A DNA stretch of 64,000 bases from Auanema rhodensis. Its lineage: Eukaryota; Nematoda; Chromadorea; Rhabditida; Rhabditidae. Below are positions 24,111 through 37,086 of the stretch, piece after piece (position 1 is the stretch's first letter; each line of letters opens with the position of its first letter). The notes below the pieces were generated by a model. That model did not search any database and was not told the origin of the DNA. It worked only from the letters and a program-made list of their open reading frames with translations. Location: positions 12,596,131-12,660,130 of the forward strand of contig OZ059894.1 of NCBI GenBank assembly GCA_964057225.1. Direction: 5' to 3'. The translations under genes were made by a program, and so were the position numbers.

Positions 24111-25764
24111 TTTCAAAATATTCAAACTTTTTTTTTTCACTGTTTAAAATCTTAATGAACGAATGAATTGTTTCAAAACTATTGTAAAAATATGAGATTG
24201 TTTCAAAATACGTGATTAAATGAAGAAAATGGAGTAAAATGAATTGGAAAATTATAAAATATTTTCATGTTTTATTTCTTGAGTTTCAAAATATTCAAAC
24301 TTTTTTTTTTCACTGTTTAAAATCTTAATGAACGAATGAATTGTTTCAAAACTATTGTAAAAATATGAGATTGTTTCAAAATACGTGATTAAATGAAGAA
24401 AATGGAATAAAATGAATTGGAAAATTATAAAATATTTCCATGTTTTATTTTTTTAGTATCAGAAAATTCAAATTAAGATCGTTTTTAATGTTTCAAATCT
24501 CAATGAACGAATGAATTGTTTCAAAACTATTGTAAAAATATGAGATTGTTTCAAAATACGTGATCAAATGAAGAAAATAGAGTAAAATGAATTGGAAAAT
24601 TATAAAATATTTTCATGTTTTATTTTTTGAGTATCAAAATATTTGAAATTATAACTTCTTTACTGTTAAAAACATTATTAACTGGATGATTTGTTTCGAA
24701 ATTATTGTAAAAATATGAGATTGTTTCAAAATACGTGATTAAATGAAGAAAATAGAGTAAAATGAATTGGAAAATTTTAAAATATTTTCATGTTTTATTT
24801 TTTGAGTATCGAAATATTTAAAATTATATCTTCTTTACTGTTAAAAACATTATTAAATGAATGATTTGTTTCGAAATTATTGTAAAATTTAAAATTGTTC
24901 CAAGAAACATAATTAAATGAAGAAAATGGAGTAAAATGAATTGGAAAATTATAAAATATTTTCATGTTTCATTTTTTGAGTATCAAATAAATTAAAATTA
25001 TATCTACTTTACTGTTAAAAACATTATTAACTGGATTATTTATTTCGAAATTATTGTAAAATTTAAAATTGTTCCAAGAAACATAATTAAATGAAGAAAA
25101 TAGAGTAAAATGAATTGGAAAATTTTAAAATATTTTCATGTTTTATTTTTTGAGTATCGAAATATTTAAAATTATATCTTCTTTACTGTTAAAAACATTA
25201 TTAAATGAATGATTTGTTTCGAAATTATTGTAAAAATTTAAAATTGTTCCAAGAAACATGATTAAATGAAGAAAATGGAGTAAAATGAATTGGAAAATTA
25301 TAAAATATTTCCATGTTTTATTTTCTTAGTATCAGAAAATTCAAATTAAGATCGTTTTTAATGTTTCAAATCTCAATGAACGAATGAATTGTTTCAAAAA
25401 TATTGTAAAAATATGAGATTGTTTCAAAATACGTGATTAAATGAAGAAAATGGAGTAAAATGAATTGGAAAATTATAAAATATTTCCATGTTTTATTTTC
25501 TTAGTATCAGAAAATTCAAATTAAGATCGTTTTTAATGTTTCAAATCTCAATGAACGAATGAATTGTTTCAAAACTATTGTAAAAATATGAGATTGTTTC
25601 AAAATACGTGATCAAATGAAGAAAATAGAGTAAAATGAATTGGAAAATTATAAAATATTTTCATGTTTTATTTTTTGAGTATCAAAATATTTGAAATTAT
25701 AACTTCTTTACTGTTAAAAACATTATTAACTGGATGATTTGTTTCAAAATTATTGTAAAAATAT
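23325..25764 (+). repeat. 14-monomer higher-order repeat, copy 1 (2440 bp)
   Basis: The order is A4 B3 A1 B3(aataaa) A1 A1 B3(aataaa) C E D E B1 B1 C. Markers repeat 2440 bp later: 'atgaagg' 23351/25791 and GATC 24562/27002 and 25610/28050. The first B1 after E has the private 'ttcaaaaatattg' near 25396, also present in the next copy. The left part overlaps the end of the larger block at 19320. Confidence 0.92.
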
Positions 25765-28204
25765 GAGATTGTTTCAAAATACGTGATTAAATGAAGGAAA
25801 TGGAGTAAAATGAATTGGAAAATTATAAAATATTTTCATGTTTTATTTCTTGAGTTTCAAAATATTCAAACTTTTTTTTTTCACTGTTCAAAATCTTAAT
25901 GAACGAATGAATTGTTTCAAAACTATTGTAAAAATTTGAGATTGTTTCAAAATACGTGATTAAATGAAGAAAATGGAGTAAAATGAATTGGAAAATTATA
26001 AAATATTTCCATGTTTTATTTTTTTAGTATCAGAAAATTCAAATTAAGATCGTTTTTAATGTTTCAAATCTCAATGAACGAATGAATTGTTTCAAAACTA
26101 TTGTAAAAATATGAGATTGTTTCAAAATACGTGATTAAATGAAGAAAATGGAGTAAAATGAATTGGAAAATTATAAAATATTTTCATGTTTTATTTCTTG
26201 AGTTTCAAAATATTCAAACTTTTTTTTTTCACTGTTTAAAATCTTAATGAACGAATGAATTGTTTCAAAACTATTGTAAAAATATGAGATTGTTTCAAAA
26301 TACGTGATTAAATGAAGAAAATGGAATAAAATGAATTGGAAAATTATAAAATATTTCCATGTTTTATTTTTTTAGTATCAGAAAATTCAAATTAAGATCG
26401 TTTTTAATGTTTCAAATCTCAATGAACGAATGAATTGTTTCAAAACTATTGTAAAAATATGAGATTGTTTCAAAATACGTGATTAAATGAAGAAAATGGA
26501 GTAAAATGAATTGGAAAATTATAAAATATTTTCATGTTTTATTTCTTGAGTTTCAAAATATTCAAACTTTTTTTTTTCACTGTTTAAAATCTTAATGAAC
26601 GAATGAATTGTTTCAAAACTATTGTAAAAATATGAGATTGTTTCAAAATACGTGATTAAATGAAGAAAATGGAGTAAAATGAATTGGAAAATTATAAAAT
26701 ATTTTCATGTTTTATTTCTTGAGTTTCAAAATATTCAAACTTTTTTTTTTCACTGTTTAAAATCTTAATGAACGAATGAATTGTTTCAAAACTATTGTAA
26801 AAATATGAGATTGTTTCAAAATACGTGATTAAATGAAGAAAATGGAATAAAATGAATTGGAAAATTATAAAATATTTCCATGTTTTATTTTTTTAGTATC
26901 AGAAAATTCAAATTAAGATCGTTTTTAATGTTTCAAATCTCAATGAACGAATGAATTGTTTCAAAACTATTGTAAAAATATGAGATTGTTTCAAAATACG
27001 TGATCAAATGAAGAAAATAGAGTAAAATGAATTGGAAAATTATAAAATATTTTCATGTTTTATTTTTTGAGTATCAAAATATTTGAAATTATAACTTCTT
27101 TACTGTTAAAAACATTATTAACTGGATGATTTGTTTCGAAATTATTGTAAAAATATGAGATTGTTTCAAAATACGTGATTAAATGAAGAAAATAGAGTAA
27201 AATGAATTGGAAAATTTTAAAATATTTTCATGTTTTATTTTTTGAGTATCGAAATATTTAAAATTATATCTTCTTTACTGTTAAAAACATTATTAAATGA
27301 ATGATTTGTTTCGAAATTATTGTAAAATTTAAAATTGTTCCAAGAAACATAATTAAATGAAGAAAATGGAGTAAAATGAATTGGAAAATTATAAAATATT
27401 TTCATGTTTCATTTTTTGAGTATCAAATAAATTAAAATTATATCTACTTTACTGTTAAAAACATTATTAACTGGATTATTTATTTCGAAATTATTGTAAA
27501 ATTTAAAATTGTTCCAAGAAACATAATTAAATGAAGAAAATAGAGTAAAATGAATTGGAAAATTTTAAAATATTTTCATGTTTTATTTTTTGAGTATCGA
27601 AATATTTAAAATTATATCTTCTTTACTGTTAAAAACATTATTAAATGAATGATTTGTTTCGAAATTATTGTAAAAATTTAAAATTGTTCCAAGAAACATG
27701 ATTAAATGAAGAAAATGGAGTAAAATGAATTGGAAAATTATAAAATATTTCCATGTTTTATTTTCTTAGTATCAGAAAATTCAAATTAAGATCGTTTTTA
27801 ATGTTTCAAATCTCAATGAACGAATGAATTGTTTCAAAAATATTGTAAAAATATGAGATTGTTTCAAAATACGTGATTAAATGAAGAAAATGGAGTAAAA
27901 TGAATTGGAAAATTATAAAATATTTCCATGTTTTATTTTCTTAGTATCAGAAAATTCAAATTAAGATCGTTTTTAATGTTTCAAATCTCAATGAACGAAT
28001 GAATTGTTTCAAAACTATTGTAAAAATATGAGATTGTTTCAAAATACGTGATCAAATGAAGAAAATAGAGTAAAATGAATTGGAAAATTATAAAATATTT
28101 TCATGTTTTATTTCTTGAGTATCAAAATATTTGAAATTATAACTTCTTTACTGTTAAAAACATTATTAACTGGATGATTTGTTTCGAAATTATTGTAAAA
28201 ATAT
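25765..28204 (+). repeat. 14-monomer higher-order repeat, copy 2 (2440 bp)
   Basis: This is the tandem partner of 23325-25764 with the same order and spacing. The last C differs slightly: here 'tttcttgagtatc' near 28110 and 'gtttcgaaatt', while copy 1 has 'ttttttgagtatc' and 'gtttcaaaatt'. After 28204 only A4-B3 continue the pattern before A1o begins, so the tandem run stops at two units. Confidence 0.92.
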
Positions 28205-30115
28205 GAGATTGTTTCAAAATACGTGATTAAATGAAGGAAATGGAGTAAAATGAATTGGAAAATTATAAAATATTTTCATGTTTTATTTCTTGAGTTTCAA
28301 AATATTCAAACTTTTTTTTTTCACTGTTCAAAATCTTAATGAACGAATGAATTGTTTCAAAACTATTGTAAAAATTTGAGATTGTTTCAAAATACGTGAT
28401 TAAATGAAGAAAATGGAGTAAAATGAATTGGAAAATTATAAAATATTTCCATGTTTTATTTTTTTAGTATCAGAAAATTCAAATTAAGATCGTTTTTAAT
28501 GTTTCAAATCTCAATGAACGAATGAATTGTTTCAAAACTATTGTAAAAATATGAGATTGTTTCAAAATACGTGATTAAATGAAGAAAATGTAGTAAAATG
28601 AATTGGAAAATTATAAAATATTTTCATGTTTTATTTCTTGAGTTTCAAAATAATCAAACTTTTTTTTTTCACTGTTTAAAATCTTAATGAACGAATGAAT
28701 TGTTTCAAAACTATTGTAAAAATATGAGATTGTTTCAAAATACGTGATTAAATGAAGAAAATGGAGTAAAATGAATTGGAAAATTATAAAATATTTTCAT
28801 GTTTTATTTCTTGAGTTTCAAAATATTCAAACTTTTTTTTTTCACTGTTTAAAATCTTAATGAACAAATGAATTGTTTCAAAACTATTGTAAAAATATGA
28901 GATTGTTTCAAAATACGTGATTAAATGAAGGAAATGGAGTAAAATGAATTGGAAAATTATAAAATATTTTCATGTTTTATTTCTTGAGTTTCAAAATATT
29001 CAAACTTTTTTTTTTCACTGTTCAAAATCTTAATGAACGAATGAATTGTTTCAAAACTATTGTAAAAATTTGAGATTGTTTCAAAATACGTGATTAAATG
29101 AAGAAAATGGAGTAAAATGAATTGGAAAATTATAAAATATTTCCATGTTTTATTTTTTTAGTATCAGAAAATTCAAATTAAGATCGTTTTTAATGTTTCA
29201 AATCTCAATGAACGAATGAATTGTTTCAAAACTATTGTAAAAATATGAGATTGTTTCAAAATACGTGATTAAATGAAGAAAATGGAGTAAAATGAATTGG
29301 AAAATTATAAAATATTTTCATGTTTTATTTCTTGAGTTTCAAAATATTCAAACTTTTTTTTTTCACTGTTTAAAATCTTAATGAACGAATGAATTGTTTC
29401 AAAACTATTGTAAAAATATGAGATTGTTTCAAAATACGTGATTAAATGAAGAAAATGGAGTAAAATGAATTGGAAAATTATAAAATATTTTCATGTTTTA
29501 TTTCTTGAGTTTCAAAATATTCAAACTTTTTTTTTTCACTGTTTAAAATCTTAATGAACGAATGAATTGTTTCAAAACTATTGTAAAAATATGAGATTGT
29601 TTCAAAATACGTGATTAAATGAAGAAAATGGAGTAAAATGAATTGGAAAATTATAAAATATTTCCATGTTTTATTTTTTTAGTATCAGAAAATTCAAATT
29701 AAGATCGTTTTTAATGTTTCAAATCTCAATGAACGAATGAATTGTTTCAAAACTATTGTAAAAATATGAGATTGTTTCAAAATACGTGATTAAATGAAGA
29801 AAATGGAGTAAAATGAATTGGAAAATTATAAAATATTTTCATGTTTTATTTCTTGAGTTTCAAAATATTCAAACTTTTTTTTTTCACTGTTTAAAATCTT
29901 AATGAACGAATGAATTGTTTCAAAACTATTGTAAAAATATGAGATTGTTTCAAAATACGTGATTAAATGAAGAAAATGGAGTAAAATGAATTGGAAAATT
30001 ATAAAATATTTCCATGTTTTATTTTTTTAGTATCAGAAAATTCAAATTAAGATCGTTTTTAATGTTTCAAATCTCAATGAACGAATGAATTGTTTCAAAA
30101 CTATTGTAAAAATAT

Positions 30116-30290
30116 GAGATTGTTTCAAAATACGTGATTAAATGAAGAAAATGGAGTAAAATGAATTGGAAAATTATAAAATATTTCCATGTTTTATTTT
30201 TTTAGTATCAGAAAATTCAAATTAAGATCGTTTTTAATGTTTCAAATCTCAATGAACGAATGAATTGTTTCAAAACTATTGTAAAAATAT
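30116..30290 (+). repeat. Extra B3 monomer (single-monomer gain, 175 bp)
   Basis: Two B3 monomers stand next to each other before the cassette at 30291, where the paired copy has one before 21231. This shifts the offset between copies from 8885 to 9060 bp. It is the smallest block change in the window: the gain or loss of one monomer. Confidence 0.85.
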
Positions 30291-31164
30291 GAGATTGTTT
30301 CAAAATACGTGATCAAATGAAGAAAATAGAGTAAAATGAATTGGAAAATTATAAAATATTTTCATGTTTTATTTTTTGAGTATCAAAATATTTGAAATTA
30401 TAACTTCTTTACTGTTAAAAACATTATTAACTGGATGATTTGTTTCGAAATTATTGTAAAAATATGAGATTGTTTCAAAATACGTGATTAAATGAAGAAA
30501 ATAGAGTAAAATGAATTGGAAAATTATAAAATATTTTCATGTTTCATTTTTTGAGTATCAAATAAATTAAAATTATATCTACTTTACTGTTAAAAACATT
30601 ATTAACTGGATTATTTATTTCGAAATTATTGTAAAATTTAAAATTGTTCCAAGAAACATAATTAAATGAAGAAAATAGAGTAAAATGAATTGGAAAATTT
30701 TAAAATATTTTCATGTTTTATTTTTTGAGTATCGAAATATTTAAAATTATATCTTCTTTACTGTTAAAAACATTATTAAATGAATGATTTGTTTCGAAAT
30801 TATTGTAAAAATTTAAAATTGTTCCAAGAAACATGATTAAATGAAGAAAATGGAGTAAAATGAATTGGAAAATTATAAAATATTTCCATGTTTTATTTTC
30901 TTAGTATCAGAAAATTCAAATTAAGATCGTTTTTAATGTTTCAAATCTCAATGAACGAATGAATTGTTTCAAAACTATTGTAAAAATATGAGATTGTTTC
31001 AAAATACGTGATTAAATGAAGAAAATGGAGTAAAATGAATTGGAAAATTATAAAATATTTCCATGTTTTATTTTCTTAGTATCAGAAAATTCAAATTAAG
31101 ATCGTTTTTAATGTTTCAAATCTCAATGAACGAATGAATTGTTTCAAAACTATTGTAAAAATAT
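30291..31164 (+). repeat. C-D-E-B-B cassette, copy 4 (874 bp)
   Basis: GATC markers at 30311 and 31185 are 874 bp apart. The order and the following C-D-E(aattag)-B4-A3 are as at 21231. This is the last intact cassette; later C monomers are followed by E. Confidence 0.9.
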
Positions 31165-31339
31165 GAGATTGTTTCAAAATACGTGATCAAATGAAGAAAA
31201 TAGAGTAAAATGAATTGGAAAATTATAAAATATTTTCATGTTTTATTTTTTGAGTATCAAAATATTTGAAATTATAACTTCTTTACTGTTAAAAACATTA
31301 TTAACTGGATGATTTGTTTCGAAATTATTGTAAAAATAT

Positions 31340-33253
31340 GAGATTGTTTCAAAATACGTGATTAAATGAAGAAAATAGAGTAAAATGAATTGGAAAATTA
31401 TAAAATATTTTCATGTTTCATTTTTTGAGTATCAAATAAATTAAAATTATATCTACTTTACTGTTAAAAACATTATTAACTGGATTATTTATTTCGAAAT
31501 TATTGTAAAATTTAAAATTGTTCCAAGAAACATAATTAAATGAAGAAAATAGAGTAAAATGAATTAGAAAATTTTAAAATATTTTCATGTTTTATTTTTT
31601 GAGTATCGAAATATTTAAAATTATATCTTCTTTACTGTTAAAAACATTATTAAATGAATGATTTGTTTCGAAATTATTGTAAAAATTTAAAATTGTTCCA
31701 AGAAACATGATTAAATGAAGAAAATGGAGTAAAATGAATTGGAAAATTATAAAATATTTCCATGTTTTATTTTCTTAGTATCAGAAAATTCAAATTAAGA
31801 TCGTTTTTAATGTTTCAAATCTTAATGAACGAATTAATTGTTTCAAAACTATTGTAAAAATATGAGATTGTTTCAAAATACGTGATTAAATGAAGAAAAT
31901 GGAGTAAAATGAATTGGAAAATTATAAAATATTTTCATGTTTTATTTCTTGAGTATCAAAATATTTAAACTTTTTTTTTTCACTGTTTAAAATCTTACAG
32001 AACGAATGAATTGTTTCAAAACTATTGTAAACATTTGAGATTGTTTCAAAATACGTGATTAAATGAAGAAAATGGAGTAAAATGAATTGGAAAATTATAA
32101 AATATTTCCATGTTTTATTTTCTTAGTATCAGAAAATTCAAATTAAGATCGTTTTTAATGTTTCAAATCTTAATGAACGAATTAATTGTTTCAAAACTAT
32201 TGTAAAAATATGAGATTGTTTCAAAATACGTGATTAAATGAAGAAAATAGAGTAAAATGAATTGGAATATTATAAAATATTTTCATGTTTTATTTCTTGA
32301 GTATCAAAATATTCAAACTTTTTTTTTTCACTGTTTAAAATCTTAATGAACGAATGAATTGTTTCAAAACTATTGTAAAAATATGAGATTGTTTCAAAAT
32401 ACGTGATTAAATGAAGGAAATGGAGTAAAATGAATTGGAAAATTATAAAATATTTTCATGTTTTATTTCTTGAGTTTCAAAATATTCAAACTTTTTTTTT
32501 TCACTGTTCAAAATCTTAATGAACGAATGAATTGTTTCAAAACTATTGTAAAAATTTGAGATTGTTTCAAAATACGTGATTAAATGAAGAAAATGGAGTA
32601 AAATGAATTGGAAAATTATAAAATATTTCCATGTTTTATTTTTTTAGTATCAGAAAATTCAAATTAAGATCGTTTTTAATGTTTCAAATCTCAATGAACG
32701 AATGAATTGTTTCAAAACTATTGTAAAAATATGAGATTGTTTCAAAATACGTGATTAAATGAAGAAAATGGAGTAAAATGAATTGGAAAATTATAAAATA
32801 TTTTCATGTTTTATTTCTTGAGTTTCAAAATATTCAAACTTTTTTTTTTCACTGTTTAAAATCTTAATGAACGAATGAATTGTTTCAAAACTATTGTAAA
32901 AATATGAGATTGTTTTAAAATACGTGATTAAATGAAGAAAATGGAATAAAATGAATTGGAAAATTATAAAATATTTCCATGTTTTATTTTTTTAGTATCA
33001 GAAAATTCAAATTAAGATCGTTTTTAATGTTTCAAATCTCAATGAACGAATGAATTGTTTCAAAACTATTGTAAAAATATGAGATTGTTTCAAAATACGT
33101 GATTAAATGAAGAAAATGGAGTAAAATGAATTGGAAAATTATAAAATATTTTCATGTTTTATTTCTTGAGTATCAAAATATTTAAACTTTTTTTTTTCAC
33201 TGTTTAAAATCTTACAGAACGAATGAATTGTTTCAAAACTATTGTAAACATTT
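31340..33253 (+). repeat. 11-monomer tandem unit, copy 1 (1914 bp)
   Basis: The order is D E B4 A3 B4 A2 A4 B3 A1 B3(aataaa) A3. Markers recur 1914 bp on: 'tcatgtttca' of D at 31411/33325 and 'atgaagg' at 32411/34325. It overlaps the right part of the 28205 block, so the 11-monomer duplication arose within that block. Confidence 0.88.
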
Positions 33254-35167
33254 GAGATTGTTTCAAAATACGTGATTAAATGAAGAAAATGGAGTAAAAT
33301 GAATTGGAAAATTATAAAATATTTTCATGTTTCATTTTTTGAGTATCAAATAAATTAAAATTATATCTACTTTACTGTTAAAAACATTATTAACTGGATT
33401 ATTTATTTCGAAATTATTGTAAAATTTAAAATTGTTCCAAGAAACATAATTAAATGAAGAAAATAGAGTAAAATGAATTAGAAAATTTTAAAATATTTTC
33501 ATGTTTTATTTTTTGAGTATCGAAATATTTAAAATTATATCTTCTTTACTGTTAAAAACATTATTAAATGAATGATTTGTTTCGAAATTATTGTAAAAAT
33601 TTAAAATTGTTCCAAGAAACATGATTAAATGAAGAAAATGGAGTAAAATGAATTGGAAAATTATAAAATATTTCCATGTTTTATTTTCTTAGTATCAGAA
33701 AATTCAAATTAAGATCGTTTTTAATGTTTCAAATCTTAATGAACGAATTAATTGTTTCAAAACTATTGTAAAAATATGAGATTGTTTCAAAATACGTGAT
33801 TAAATGAAGAAAATGGAGTAAAATGAATTGGAAAATTATAAAATATTTTCATGTTTTATTTCTTGAGTATCAAAATATTTAAACTTTTTTTTTTCACTGT
33901 TTAAAATCTTACAGAACGAATGAATTGTTTCAAAACTATTGTAAACATTTGAGATTGTTTCAAAATACGTGATTAAATGAAGAAAATGGAGTAAAATGAA
34001 TTGGAAAATTATAAAATATTTCCATGTTTTATTTTCTTAGTATCAGAAAATTCAAATTAAGATCGTTTTTAATGTTTCAAATCTTAATGAACGAATTAAT
34101 TGTTTCAAAACTATTGTAAAAATATGAGATTGTTTCAAAATACGTGATTAAATGAAGAAAATAGAGTAAAATGAATTGGAATATTATAAAATATTTTCAT
34201 GTTTTATTTCTTGAGTATCAAAATATTCAAACTTTTTTTTTTCACTGTTTAAAATCTTAATGAACGAATGAATTGTTTCAAAACTATTGTAAAAATATGA
34301 GATTGTTTCAAAATACGTGATTAAATGAAGGAAATGGAGTAAAATGAATTGGAAAATTATAAAATATTTTCATGTTTTATTTCTTGAGTTTCAAAATATT
34401 CAAACTTTTTTTTTTCACTGTTCAAAATCTTAATGAACGAATGAATTGTTTCAAAACTATTGTAAAAATTTGAGATTGTTTCAAAATACGTGATTAAATG
34501 AAGAAAATGGAGTAAAATGAATTGGAAAATTATAAAATATTTCCATGTTTTATTTTTTTAGTATCAGAAAATTCAAATTAAGATCGTTTTTAATGTTTCA
34601 AATCTCAATGAACGAATGAATTGTTTCAAAACTATTGTAAAAATATGAGATTGTTTCAAAATACGTGATTAAATGAAGAAAATGGAGTAAAATGAATTGG
34701 AAAATTATAAAATATTTTCATGTTTTATTTCTTGAGTTTCAAAATATTCAAACTTTTTTTTTTCACTGTTTAAAATCTTAATGAACGAATGAATTGTTTC
34801 AAAACTATTGTAAAAATATGAGATTGTTTCAAAATACGTGATTAAATGAAGAAAATGGAATAAAATGAATTGGAAAATTATAAAATATTTCCATGTTTTA
34901 TTTTTTTAGTATCAGAAAATTCAAATTAAGATCGTTTTTAATGTTTCAAATCTCAATGAACGAATGAATTGTTTCAAAACTATTGTAAAAATATGAGATT
35001 GTTTCAAAATACGTGATTAAATGAAGAAAATGGAGTAAAATGAATTGGAAAATTATAAAATATTTTCATGTTTTATTTCTTGAGTTTCAAAATATTCAAA
35101 CTTTTTTTTTTCACTGTTTAAAATCTTAATGAACGAATGAATTGTTTCAAAACTATTGTAAAAATAT
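33254..35167 (+). repeat. 11-monomer tandem unit, copy 2 (1914 bp)
   Basis: The order repeats, except that the last monomer is A1 instead of A3. The opening D at 33254 is chimeric: its first half has 'atggag', as in the B4 that follows an A3, while the D in copy 1 has 'atagag', and the second half is D ('catgtttcatt'). The duplication breakpoint therefore lies in the conserved half between about 33295 and 33325. Confidence 0.87.
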
Positions 35168-35515
35168 GAGATTGTTTCAAAATACGTGATTAAATGAAGA
35201 AAATGGAGTAAAATGAATTGGAAAATTATAAAATATTTTCATGTTTTATTTCTTGAGTTTCAAAATATTCAAACTTTTTTTTTTCACTGTTTAAAATCTT
35301 AATGAACGAATGAATTGTTTCAAAACTATTGTAAAAATATGAGATTGTTTCAAAATACGTGATTAAATGAAGAAAATGGAATAAAATGAATTGGAAAATT
35401 ATAAAATATTTCCATGTTTTATTTTTTTAGTATCAGAAAATTCAAATTAAGATCGTTTTTAATGTTTCAAATCTCAATGAACGAATGAATTGTTTCAAAA
35501 CTATTGTAAAAATAT

Positions 35516-36563
35516 GAGATTGTTTCAAAATACGTGATCAAATGAAGAAAATAGAGTAAAATGAATTGGAAAATTATAAAATATTTTCATGTTTTATTTT
35601 TTGAGTATCAAAATATTTGAAATTATAACTTCTTTACTGTTAAAAACATTATTAACTGGATGATTTGTTTCGAAATTATTGTAAAAATATGAGATTGTTT
35701 CAAAATACGTGATTAAATGAAGAAAATAGAGTAAAATGAATTGGAAAATTTTAAAATATTTTCATGTTTTATTTTTTGAGTATCGAAATATTTAAAATTA
35801 TATCTTCTTTACTGTTAAAAACATTATTAAATGAATGATTTGTTTCGAAATTATTGTAAAATTTAAAATTGTTCCAAGAAACATAATTAAATGAAGAAAA
35901 TGGAGTAAAATGAATTGGAAAATTATAAAATATTTTCATGTTTTATTTTTTGAGTATCAAAATATTTGAAATTATAACTTCTTTACTGTTAAAAACATTA
36001 TTAACTGGATGATTTGTTTCGAAATTATTGTAAAAATATGAGATTGTTTCAAAATACGTGATTAAATGAAGAAAATAGAGTAAAATGAATTGGAAAATTT
36101 TAAAATATTTTCATGTTTTATTTTTTGAGTATCGAAATATTTAAAATTATATCTTCTTTACTGTTAAAAACATTATTAAATGAATGATTTGTTTCGAAAT
36201 TATTGTAAAATTTAAAATTGTTCCAAGAAACATAATTAAATGAAGAAAATGGAGTAAAATGAATTGGAAAATTATAAAATATTTTCATGTTTCATTTTTT
36301 GAGTATCAAATAAATTAAAATTATATCTACTTTACTGTTAAAAACATTATTAACTGGATGATTTGTTTCGAAATTATTGTAAAAATATGAGATTGTTTCA
36401 AAATACGTGATTAAATGAAGAAAATAGAGTAAAATGAATTGGAAAATTTTAAAATATTTTCATGTTTTATTTTTTGAGTATCGAAATATTTAAAATTATA
36501 TCTTCTTTACTGTTAAAAACATTATTAAATGAATGATTTGTTTCAAAACTATTGTAAAAATAT
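35516..36563 (+). repeat. C/E-rich block with dimer repeats (1048 bp)
   Basis: The order is C, E, C-like, E, D/C chimera, E/A chimera. The second C-like monomer lacks GATC and starts with the E-derived 'ccaagaaacataatt' leader. The 'gaaattataac' marker is at 35619 and 35968, 349 bp apart, so C-E has been duplicated as a dimer. The D near 36290 ends with 'tggatgatttgtttcg' as in C. The last E switches to 'tttcaaaactattg' and joins the A4v at 36564. This is the most recombined kilobase in the window. Confidence 0.83.
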
Positions 36564-36911
36564 GAGATTGTTTCAAAATACGTGATTAAATGAAGGAAAT
36601 GGAGTAAAATGAATTGGAAAAATATAAAATATTTTCATGTTTTATTTCTTGAGTTTCAAAATATTCAAACTTTTTTTTTTCACTGTTCAAAATCTTAATG
36701 AACGAATGAATTGTTTCAAAACTATTGTAAAAATTTGAGATTGTTTCAAAATACGTGATTAAATGAAGAAAATGGATTAAAATGAATTGGAAAATTATAA
36801 AATATTTCCATGTTTTATTTTTTTAGTATCAGAAAATTCAAATTAAGATCGTTTTTAATGTTTCAAATCTCAATGAACGAATGAATTGTTTCAAAACTAT
36901 TGTGAAAATAT

Positions 36912-37086
36912 GAGATTGTTTCAAAATACGTGATTAAATGAAGAAAATGGAGTAAAATGAATTGGAAAATTATAAAATATTTTCATGTTTTATTTCTTGA
37001 GTATCAAAATATTCAAAATTATATCTTTTTTACTGTTAAAAACATTATTAACTGGATGATTTGTTTCGAAATTATTGCAAAAATAT
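36912..37086 (+). repeat. Class F monomer (A/C composite)
   Basis: F starts like A2 or A3 with 'cttgagtatcaaaatattc' and then continues like C/D with 'aaaattatatcttttttac', 'tgttaaaaacattatt' and 'tggatgatttgtttcg', ending 'attgcaaaaatatgag'. Three of the four copies are preceded by 'attgtgaaaatatgag'. Copies begin at 36912, near 40033, near 46460 and at 48562. F is always followed by A1v-A2-A1v. The simplest reading is an old A/C recombinant that was then copied as part of a block. Confidence 0.82.

Larger units (their letters stand above)
28205..33170 (+). repeat. Large duplicated block, copy 2
   Basis: This repeats the monomer order of 19320-24110 with one extra B3 at 30116-30290. Copy-specific changes include 'gtaaacatttgag' near 32030 (copy 1 has 'gtaaaaatttgag') and 'attgttttaaaatacg' near 32912. 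At the right end an A monomer begun as in copy 1 continues as A3 ('atatttaaac', 'cttacag'), which fixes the end of similarity near 33170. Confidence 0.88.
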
